Part shown: piece by piece, positions 1 through 4,663 of the stretch
Layout of the letters: each line of letters begins with the position of its first letter
Position numbering within the stretch: position 1 is the stretch's first letter
DNA from: an uncultured Bacilli bacterium
Lineage (GTDB): Bacteria; Bacillota_I; Bacilli_A; RF39; UBA660
Direction of reading: 5' to 3'
Length of the DNA stretch: 5,587 nt
NCBI GenBank assembly: GCA_947628075.1
Contig: CANQYF010000053.1
Span: 1 to 5,587 of the forward strand
The notes under the pieces: generated by a model
Told to the model about the DNA's origin: nothing
What the model saw: only the letters and a program-made list of their open reading frames with translations
The model's database searches: none
Position numbers and translations under genes: made by a program

Positions 1-53
1 GACTTAAAGCAATGTTAGAAAAAAATATTGATGATTTAAAAAAATATTTGTAA
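1..53 (+). CDS. C-terminal end of an unidentified protein (partial)
   Basis: Reading from base 3, the frame is open for 16 codons and stops at TAA (51-53). The visible residues end in a Lys/Asp-rich, probably helical tail (EKNIDDLKKYL). The start lies outside the window, so the product cannot be named. The AT-rich, Lys-heavy codon use matches the other genes here, and the other two plus-strand frames contain stops in this stretch (for example TAG at 16-18 in frame 1). No hairpin terminator is visible between the stop and the tRNA promoter 38 bases downstream, so transcription may read into the tRNA-Asn unit. Confidence 0.5.
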   Translation, partial: LKAMLEKNIDDLKKYL

Positions 54-90
54 AAACCAGTAGTATAATGCAAATTTTTAAGAAATATTA

Positions 91-120
91 TTGACATTTA
101 TTTCCAAATTGTATTATACT
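91..120 (+). promoter_or_regulatory. Promoter of the tRNA-Asn gene
   Basis: A perfect TTGACA -35 (91-96) is followed by an 18-base spacer and a TATACT -10 (115-120). The predicted start near base 127 leaves about 5 bases before the mature tRNA end at 132. This is a typical housekeeping promoter and drives the tRNA independently of the upstream gene. Confidence 0.8.
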
Positions 121-131
121 ATTGGAGTAAT

Positions 132-207
132 GCCCGATTAGCTCAGTCGGTAGAGCGCACGGCTGTTAACCGTTAGGTCGTAGGTTCGAGTCCTACATCG
201 GGCGCCA
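132..207 (+). tRNA. tRNA-Asn (anticodon GUU)
   Basis: The 76-base cloverleaf closes fully. The 7-bp acceptor pairs 132-138 with 197-203, with discriminator G204 and encoded CCA (205-207). The D stem is GCTC/GAGC, the anticodon GTT lies at 165-167 in the loop CTGTTAA, and the T arm is GTAGG-TTCGAGT-CCTAC. The outermost anticodon-stem pair (27-43) is a C-U mismatch (158/174), while the other four pairs are canonical. It decodes AAC/AAU and sits in a monocistronic unit with its own promoter and terminator. Confidence 0.97.
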
Positions 208-216
208 TTTAAAAAT

Positions 217-242
217 AAACTTCCTATTTGGGGAGTTTTTTT
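217..242 (+). terminator. Intrinsic terminator of tRNA-Asn
   Basis: An 8-bp stem pairs 217-224 with 231-238 and includes one G-T wobble. The loop is 6 bases (225-230) and the T-run extends to 242. It starts 10 bases after the tRNA CCA end, as expected for a single-gene tRNA unit. Confidence 0.8.
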
Positions 243-279
243 AAATTAATATAATATTCTTTTTTATGAGATTTTATGA

Positions 280-298
280 TATACTTTTAATAAGTGAT
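280..298 (+). promoter_or_regulatory. Extended -10 promoter and SD of the membrane protein-glycosyltransferase operon
   Basis: TATACT (280-285) is preceded by TG one base upstream (277-278), giving an extended -10. The best-placed -35 (TTCTTT, 257-262, 17-base spacer) is poor, which is common when the -10 is extended. AGTGAT at 293-298 can pair with the end of 16S rRNA and lies 5 bases before the ATG at 304. The predicted transcript start is near 292, so the leader is only about 12 bases. Confidence 0.6.
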
Positions 299-303
299 AA
301 GTT

Positions 304-927
304 ATGAAAAAGTTAAATCTTTATAATTTATATTTTATATTTATTTTTGGCTGCATAGCTGGCTGGTTTATTGAAGGCGCATGGTCTTTTTTAAAAAAAG
401 GATTATTAATTAATCATTCAGCTTTAGTAATTGGGCCATTTAATGTTGCTTACGGAATATGCGCAGTTGGTTTGTCGTCATTATTATTTAAATTTAAGGA
501 TTCATCTTTTTTAAAAATATTTTTAATCGGTTTTATTGGGGGCTCCATTTTAGAATATTTAATGAGTTTAGGAATGGAGATGTTTTTAGGCTTTACCGCT
601 TGGGATTACTCTCATAAATTTTTAAATATAAATGGTCGGATTTGTTTTACATATTCAGTTTTCTGGGGGCTATTAGGTATTTTATGGATTAAAATATGTT
701 ATCCTCGTATCATAAAATTTATTGAAAAAATTGATGTTAAGGTAGGAAAAATTATCATAATATGTCTTTCAGTATTTTTACTTTTAGATTTTGGCTTAAC
801 CATGAGTGCCATTAATAGAGCAAGAGCCTTTGATAAAGGTATTGCTCCTCAAAATAGTTATGAAAAGTTTTTAGATAAAACCTTTAATACAGCTTATTTA
901 AAAAATATGTTTAATAATAATTGGTAG
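304..927 (+). CDS. PF06541 (CmpB-like) multi-pass membrane protein, putative ABC-transporter permease family
   Basis: This 207-residue membrane protein matches the family annotated as putative ABC-transporter type IV / CmpB. I recognise the family signatures in order: GWFIEG (20-25), a GPFNVAYG segment (44-51, usually GPxxxIYG), LEYLMS (83-88), WDYS (100-103), NINGR (108-112) and a conserved tail with D162, R172/R174 and FLD (189-191). Hydrophobic segments lie near 8-23, 40-62, 69-90, 115-134 and 148-166. The length is normal for the family. The biochemical role is poorly defined, and the 'ABC transporter' label is inherited, since no ATPase partner is nearby. The ATG at 304 has the SD-like AGTGAT 5 bases upstream. 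The stop lies 5 bases before the next gene's ATG, implying co-transcription and translational coupling with the glycosyltransferase. Family assignment is fairly firm; function is not. Confidence 0.85.
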   Translation: MKKLNLYNLYFIFIFGCIAGWFIEGAWSFLKKGLLINHSALVIGPFNVAYGICAVGLSSLLFKFKDSSFLKIFLIGFIGGSILEYLMSLGMEMFLGFTAWDYSHKFLNINGRICFTYSVFWGLLGILWIKICYPRIIKFIEKIDVKVGKIIIICLSVFLLLDFGLTMSAINRARAFDKGIAPQNSYEKFLDKTFNTAYLKNMFNNNW

Positions 928-932
928 GTTAT

Positions 933-2012
933 ATGAAAATATTAGTTTTATCATGTCCCACTGGGGGAGGCCATAACACATGTGCCAAATACATTGTAGA
1001 AGAATTTTTAAAAAATAATATAGTTTGTGAATTTAAAAACTATTTAGATATTATTGGTGCAAACACTTCAAATATGGTTGAAAAGTTATATTTAGATTCA
1101 ACAAAAGGTTCGGGAATAATTTTTAAAAATATTTATAAATTAGGAGAACTTTATGATAAAAGCAATTTAATAAGTCCTGTTTATATTTTTAATAAAATTC
1201 AAAAAGATAAATTAGCTAATTTTATAATTAATAATAAATATGATTTAGTTATTTGTACCCATTTATTTCCTAGCATGGCATTAACTGCTTTAAATAGAGA
1301 AATGAAAATTCCATTTATAAATGTTGCAACTGACTATGAATGTATTCCTTTTTGGGATGAAACTAAACCAGACTATTTTGTGATACCTAGTGAATTATTA
1401 ATACCACGGTTTTTAGCTAAAGGTTTTTCAAAAGAAATATTATTACCTTTTGGTATTCCTATTGCTTCTGATTTTTTAAAAATAAAAGAGGAAAACTTAT
1501 TACCAAAAGACAAAGATATTGTTTTAATAGTATCAGGTAGTATGGGGTTTGGCAATATCAAAAATTTAATCTTAAAATTGCTAGCTAATATCAAAGGTGT
1601 TTATTTTGTAGTTATTTGTGGCAATAACACCGAATTAAAAACAAGTTTAGATAAAATAAATAATTCTAATTTGCTAGTTGTAGGTTTTACTAAACAAATG
1701 AATTATTATATAAAAAATAGCACTATTGTAGTTACAAAGCCAGGTGGTCTTACAACGACAGAAGTAGCAGTAATTAATAAACCTTTAATTCATATGATGC
1801 CAATTCCAGGGGTGGAAAATTATAATGCCCAATTTTTTTCTCAATATGAGATGAGTTTAACTGCTTTAAATATAGGAGAAGTAATTTTAAATGTTAAAAC
1901 TTTACTTAATAATAAAAATTTGCAACAAAAAATGATTATTAATCAAAGAAAAATTATTAATAAAAATGGAGCTTCTGATTTAGTAAAATTTGTTATTAAT
2001 AAATATAAATAA
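933..2012 (+). CDS. Family 28 glycosyltransferase, MGDG synthase / diacylglycerol glucosyltransferase (UgtP-like)
   Basis: This 359-residue enzyme resembles MGDG synthase/UgtP, which transfers a hexose from a UDP-sugar to diacylglycerol on the inner membrane face to make glycolipids. The N-terminal acceptor domain shows GGGH (11-14), CTH...P (108-113) and TDYE (133-136). The C-terminal nucleotide-sugar domain shows SGSMGFGN (201-208), a CGNN loop (229-232), TKPGGLTTTE (268-277) and a P-x-PGxxxxNA motif (290-299). There is no signal peptide or membrane helix, which fits a peripheral enzyme. I chose ATG 933 because it begins with the family's usual MKILVLSCxTGGGH and has a GGT-type SD just upstream. 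A TTG at 921 would add four residues that overlap the previous gene. It is co-transcribed with the membrane protein upstream. Sugar and acceptor cannot be read from sequence: MurG-like activity is unlikely, while mono- versus processive glucosylation is open. Confidence 0.9.
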   Translation: MKILVLSCPTGGGHNTCAKYIVEEFLKNNIVCEFKNYLDIIGANTSNMVEKLYLDSTKGSGIIFKNIYKLGELYDKSNLISPVYIFNKIQKDKLANFIINNKYDLVICTHLFPSMALTALNREMKIPFINVATDYECIPFWDETKPDYFVIPSELLIPRFLAKGFSKEILLPFGIPIASDFLKIKEENLLPKDKDIVLIVSGSMGFGNIKNLILKLLANIKGVYFVVICGNNTELKTSLDKINNSNLLVVGFTKQMNYYIKNSTIVVTKPGGLTTTEVAVINKPLIHMMPIPGVENYNAQFFSQYEMSLTALNIGEVILNVKTLLNNKNLQQKMIINQRKIINKNGASDLVKFVINKYK

Positions 2013-2019
2013 AAATAAA

Positions 2020-2046
2020 AAAATCAAAGTTTAAAGCTTTGATTTT
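2020..2046 (+). terminator. Bidirectional terminator between convergent genes
   Basis: A 10-bp inverted repeat pairs 2020-2029 with 2037-2046 around a 7-base loop (2030-2036). On the minus strand the hairpin is followed by a long T-tract (complement of 2011-2023). On the plus strand it is followed by T-rich sequence (2043-2055). It can end both the glycosyltransferase operon and the convergent Cys-rich gene. The minus gene's stop codon (2031-2033) lies in the loop, so its last codons form one arm. Confidence 0.8.
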
Positions 2047-2621
2047 ATATTTTTTAATATTCTGCCTTTGCCTACATTTTCTTTATTTATATCTTCTATA
2101 TTAATATTTAATGTTGGTTCAATTATATGAAAATAATTTGTTAAACAATTAACCATATCAGTATATAATTTTATAGCAACTTGATAATTTTTTTCTTTAA
2201 TATATGAAGATACTGGTAATAAATATTTAATTAAAATATTTAAGGCTAAATCATAAGGATTATCACTATTAGTAATTTTTTCACTAATAAGTGGGCCAAT
2301 TTGGTCATATTGAATAAGAAGAGGTAAATAATCAGGGTTAGGCCTTAAAATATTTTCTCTAAATTCTCTTAAAGTTTGTAAAAGTTCACAATTATCATCA
2401 TAACTTAATATATTACATACTATTGTGGTAATATAACATCCGGAGGGTTTATAACCGCCATTATTATAAATATTTTGATTTAATGTATAATCATAATGAC
2501 AGGCTCTTTCAGTAGGTTCCCGATAACCACGACCTTTTAAACAATAAAATTTATCTTTACTAGAATATTTTTCTTTGTTAGTATAGTCTAAATAAATGCA
2601 TTCTCCGCATACTTTTTCCAT
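2031..2621 (-). CDS. Cys-rich protein with N-terminal four-Cys cluster and CFI-box-like segment, function unknown
   Basis: A 196-residue protein of unknown function with no signal peptide or membrane helix. The N-terminus carries CxxC (C5, C8), C27 and C41, a plausible small zinc-binding module. A linker with NNGG and KPSG leads to a segment beginning C62-Y-I-T-T and running through C69, DDNC (C78) and LREFREN (84-90). This resembles the CFI-box pattern (C[FY]IxTA...LRxFRD) known from many uncharacterised bacterial proteins. The rest is predicted helical. The start is ATG 2621, because AAAGGAG (2636-2630) lies 8 bases upstream. An in-frame ATG at 2645 falls on the predicted transcript start and has no SD. 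It is divergent from the AAA+ gene and shares promoter elements with it, and its 3' end lies inside the shared terminator. Partnership with the AAA+ protein is inferred from position alone. Confidence 0.8.
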   Translation of the reverse strand: MEKVCGECIYLDYTNKEKYSSKDKFYCLKGRGYREPTERACHYDYTLNQNIYNNGGYKPSGCYITTIVCNILSYDDNCELLQTLREFRENILRPNPDYLPLLIQYDQIGPLISEKITNSDNPYDLALNILIKYLLPVSSYIKEKNYQVAIKLYTDMVNCLTNYFHIIEPTLNINIEDINKENVGKGRILKNIKSKL

Positions 2622-2629
2622 ATTGATTT

Positions 2630-2677
2630 CTCCTTTAAGGGGCAAGATTATTATAAAACATTAATATCTTTTGTCAA
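2630..2677 (-). promoter_or_regulatory. Consensus promoter and SD of the Cys-rich protein gene
   Basis: Read on the minus strand: a perfect TTGACA (2677-2672), a 16-base spacer and a perfect TATAAT (2655-2650). The predicted start is near 2643, followed by AAAGGAG (2636-2630) 8 bases before ATG 2621. The -35 overlaps the oppositely oriented -35 of the AAA+ gene. A fully consensus promoter plus a good SD suggests strong expression unless repressed. Confidence 0.8.
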
Positions 2678-2711
2678 TATTTAATTATTATGTTATACTA
2701 ATATCGGTGAT
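2671..2711 (+). promoter_or_regulatory. Promoter and SD of the AAA+ ATPase gene
   Basis: TTGTCA (2671-2676), a 17-base spacer and TATACT (2694-2699), preceded by TGT (2691-2693), form an extended -10 promoter. The predicted start is near 2706, so GGTGAT (2706-2711) would be almost the first bases of the mRNA, 3 bases before ATG 2715. The leader is therefore only about 9 bases, close to leaderless. The -35 shares bases 2672-2676 with the divergent promoter. Confidence 0.75.
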
Positions 2712-2714
2712 TGT

Positions 2715-3635
2715 ATGGAGAATGAATTTCTTTCCCTAATCGACGTTTACGGTGAAAATTTAACTGAAAAGGAATATATAACAAACCCCGCTATTGCAAG
2801 GGATAATGAAATAAAAGAATGTATTTTGACGTTATTAACCCCAGAAAAAAGTGCTCTTTTAGTAGGTAAAGCGGGAATAGGTAAGACCGCTATTGTTGAA
2901 GGACTTGCATATCGCATTCAAAGAAACGAAGTGCCTGAGGCTTTAAAGGGATGGTCTATAATTAAAATTAATGTTGCTAGTTTAATCGGCGTATCCCAAA
3001 ATCAAAATGAAACTCAAAGTAAACTTGATTTAATAATAAGAGAAATAGCTAAAAGAGAAAAAACAATTCTTTTTATTGATGAAACACATCTTTTAGTTAA
3101 TCGAAGCGGTGGTATGGACTTTGCTAACTTATTGAAACCAAGTCTTGACCGAGGAACGATTAAAATGATCGGAGCAACTACACAAGAAGAGTATGAAACT
3201 TATATTTTAAGAGATCGAGCTTTTTTAAGAAGATTTCAAAAGATTGAAGTATTAGAAACTGATAAAGAAACAACAGTTAAAATATTAATGGGAACAATTC
3301 CTAAACTTGAACATCAGATTGGAGTTAAAATTTCTTATCAACCATTTCAAATCGAGAAATTTCTTAAATTTATTGTAGAAATGACTGATGAATATAAAAG
3401 AATATATGAAATATCAAGTAGATATCCAGATATTTGCTTAACAATTTTAGCTAATGCTTTTACTTATGCTTTGTATGATAATGAAAAAGTGGTTACTTGT
3501 AAACATTTTTATAAAGCAATATGTAATACAAAAAGTGTTTATGAAGATGTTAAAATAAAGGAAATTGAAAGATTTAAAATTGAATTTGCTGATTTTATTA
3601 AAAATGAAAATGTTAATTTAAATGAAAAAGCTTAG
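2715..3635 (+). CDS. Stand-alone AAA+ ATPase related to the ClpA/ClpB D1 domain, pore loop altered
   Basis: This 306-residue protein is one AAA+ module of the ClpA/ClpB/ClpC D1 type. Visible motifs are the [10 protein letters not shown] entry box (24-33), Walker A GKAGIGKT (51-58), Walker B ILFIDE (118-123), a LLKPSLDRG segment (139-147), sensor-1 GATT (153-156), arginine fingers R172/R173 in FLRRF and a sensor-2-like SRYPD (matching RFLPD in ClpB). All ATP-binding and hydrolysis residues look intact. It lacks the Clp N-domain, the middle coiled coil, the D2 module and any ClpP-binding loop, so it is far shorter than a Clp ATPase (about 700-860 residues). The substrate-gripping KYRG pore loop aligns without gaps to QNQN (95-98), so Tyr is lost. 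It ends in a charged tail (270-306). Inferred role: ATP-driven switch or remodeller rather than a threading unfoldase. The first ~525 bases are CpG-richer than the rest. Confidence 0.85.
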   Translation: MENEFLSLIDVYGENLTEKEYITNPAIARDNEIKECILTLLTPEKSALLVGKAGIGKTAIVEGLAYRIQRNEVPEALKGWSIIKINVASLIGVSQNQNETQSKLDLIIREIAKREKTILFIDETHLLVNRSGGMDFANLLKPSLDRGTIKMIGATTQEEYETYILRDRAFLRRFQKIEVLETDKETTVKILMGTIPKLEHQIGVKISYQPFQIEKFLKFIVEMTDEYKRIYEISSRYPDICLTILANAFTYALYDNEKVVTCKHFYKAICNTKSVYEDVKIKEIERFKIEFADFIKNENVNLNEKA

Positions 3636-3672
3636 TTTAATCTAATTTATATTGCTTTTTTATTTTTTTTTT
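3625..3672 (+). terminator. Possible weak terminator after the AAA+ gene
   Basis: AAAAAGC (3625-3631) can pair with GCTTTTT (3654-3660), and TTAG/CTAA (3632-3635 with 3642-3645) can extend the stem below a 6-base loop, leaving an 8-base bulge. A long T-rich run (3656-3672) follows. The helix is AT-rich and interrupted and overlaps the gene's last codons, so termination may be partial, allowing read-through into tRNA-His. Confidence 0.3.
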
Positions 3673-3680
3673 GATATTAT
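3652..3680 (+). promoter_or_regulatory. Candidate promoter of tRNA-His
   Basis: TTGCTT (3652-3657), an exact 17-base spacer and TATTAT (3675-3680) would start transcription near 3687, about 5 bases before the tRNA, the same geometry as the tRNA-Asn unit. The hexamers are weak and lie in a T-rich tract, so the tRNA could instead be co-transcribed with the AAA+ gene. Confidence 0.4.
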
Positions 3681-3691
3681 TTAATCGTTAC

Positions 3692-3768
3692 GGCGGAATT
3701 GGTGAAGTGGTTAACACGCCGGATTGTGGCTCCGGTATGCAAGGGTTCGATTCCCTTATTCCGCCCCA
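3692..3768 (+). tRNA. tRNA-His (anticodon GUG)
   Basis: The cloverleaf is complete. An extra G at position -1 (3692) pairs with C73 (3765), the hallmark of tRNA-His recognised by HisRS. The acceptor pairs 3693-3699 with 3758-3764. The D stem is GTG/CAC, the anticodon stem is CCGGA/TCCGG with GTG at 3726-3728, and the T stem is AAGGG/CCCTT. CCA is encoded (3766-3768). It decodes CAC/CAU. No integrase or duplicated tRNA 3' end was seen nearby. Confidence 0.97.
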
Positions 3769-3780
3769 TAATGGATGATA

Positions 3781-3815
3781 AAAGTTCATAATACCATAGT
3801 ATTATGAATTTTTTT
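3781..3815 (+). terminator. Intrinsic terminator of tRNA-His
   Basis: A perfect 10-bp stem pairs 3785-3794 with 3799-3808 around a 4-base loop. It can lengthen by flanking A-T and G-T pairs, and it is followed directly by seven Ts (3809-3815). It is the strongest terminator in the window and insulates the J-like gene from upstream transcription. Confidence 0.88.
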
Positions 3816-3883
3816 GTTTATAGGAAGTTTAAAAAAGGATTAATTGATAATTGAAAAATTTTAAATAATATCGATAGAAACTA

Positions 3884-3926
3884 GTAAAATTATAGCTATA
3901 TGTAAAATTTTTACCATTTTTTACCA
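3884..3926. repeat. Short direct and inverted repeats in front of the J-like gene
   Basis: GTAAAATT occurs at 3884-3891 and 3902-3909 (18-base period), separated by the palindrome TATAGCTATA (3891-3900). GTAAAA/TTTTAC forms a 13-base near-palindrome (3902-3914). TTTTTACCA occurs twice with a 10-base period (3908-3916, 3918-3926). The cluster reaches the -35 of the promoter, so it could be an operator, but such words also arise by chance in AT-rich DNA. The intergenic stretch 3816-3883 shows no gene or other signal. Confidence 0.35.
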
Positions 3927-3958
3927 AGTGATGATATAATATAGCCGAAAAGCGGTGA
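3911..3958 (+). promoter_or_regulatory. Extended -10 promoter and SD of the J-like protein gene
   Basis: TATAAT (3935-3940) is perfect and preceded by TGA (3932-3934), an extended -10. TTACCA (3911-3916, 18-base spacer) is the best -35. GGTGA (3954-3958) lies 6 bases before ATG 3965 and favours that codon over the adjacent ATG at 3968. The predicted start is near 3947, leaving a leader of about 18 bases. Confidence 0.7.
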
Positions 3959-3964
3959 ACTAAT

Positions 3965-4663
3965 ATGATGGATTTTTATGATTTACTGGGAGTAAAAGAA
4001 AATGATTCTAAACAAAAAATTAAAATAGCTTATGGTAAAATGATTAAAAAATATCATTATGATATCAAAGAAGAAGAAAACACTAATCAAGTAATAAAAT
4101 CATTAAAAGAGGCCAAAGAAACTCTTTTAGATGATGAAAAAAGAGAAAAATATAATTTAATACTTGAAGAAATTAAACACTCTAAACAATTTTCTGTTGA
4201 CGAAGAAGAAACTTATAGTTTTAAGCTAGAAGATTATTATGAAATTTATCCTGATATTACTAAAAGACAAATTTTATTTAATTATTTAAAAAATGGTGTA
4301 GATAAATGGTTATTAAAAATATTAAGACTTATAGTAGTAATATTAAATTTTTTACTTTTTATTATAATTAAAGGAGTAACCTACGGTGTTGTTTTCTTAA
4401 TTTATTTAATTAGTGGTTTTATTGATAAAGTAGTAGGGTTAATAATGCTTATAGGAATATTATCTTTATTTTTATTAGCTAAAGAAAAAAGCCCTAATGT
4501 AATTCCTTTAATACCTGCTAATATAGAAAGCTTTTGTTTTTGTTCTATTATTGCTTTTATAATTCAAATGTTAAAATATTTTGTTTTAGAAAGTTCATTT
4601 AACTTGTATGCTTTTTGGGTTAATCTTGAAAATAAATTTTTTATTAAAATATTGATGAATTAA
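3965..4663 (+). CDS. J-like-domain membrane protein with degenerate HPD motif (HYD)
   Basis: A 232-residue protein. Residues 3-64 follow the DnaJ J-domain layout: FYDLLGV (4-10), helix II with AYGKMIKKY (22-30), the loop motif, then LKEAKETLLDDEKREKYN (helices III-IV). The invariant HPD is HYD here (31-33, codons CAT TAT GAT), so the Pro needed for productive DnaK contact is missing. An acidic linker (68-98) leads to a hydrophobic C-terminus with segments near 119-135, 137-153, 156-172 and 187-208. There is no G/F region, zinc finger or DnaJ substrate domain. It is probably membrane-anchored with the J-like domain in the cytosol. It may bind DnaK or another J protein without stimulating it, as Pam16 does with Pam18, or it may have an unrelated role. 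It is monocistronic, insulated upstream by the tRNA-His terminator, and its last 20 bases overlap the convergent ligD-type gene. Confidence 0.8.
   Translation: MMDFYDLLGVKENDSKQKIKIAYGKMIKKYHYDIKEEENTNQVIKSLKEAKETLLDDEKREKYNLILEEIKHSKQFSVDEEETYSFKLEDYYEIYPDITKRQILFNYLKNGVDKWLLKILRLIVVILNFLLFIIIKGVTYGVVFLIYLISGFIDKVVGLIMLIGILSLFLLAKEKSPNVIPLIPANIESFCFCSIIAFIIQMLKYFVLESSFNLYAFWVNLENKFFIKILMN

Noticed and set aside
921..932. TTG start adding four residues to the glycosyltransferase
   Set aside because: ATG 933 gives the family's standard N-terminus and follows the previous stop, while the TTG overlaps the upstream gene without a better SD.
1373..1594. 73-codon minus-strand open frame inside the glycosyltransferase gene
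   Set aside because: It lies wholly within a well-supported gene, has no SD or recognisable motif, and its composition is a by-product of the opposite strand.
2622..2645. Upstream ATG (2645) as start of the Cys-rich protein
   Set aside because: It coincides with the predicted transcript start and the added residues encode the SD itself; AAAGGAG points to ATG 2621.
132..3768. tRNA genes as integration sites of a mobile element spanning 208-3691
   Set aside because: No integrase is present, no duplicated tRNA 3' ends were found, and the two tRNAs differ in their 3' halves.
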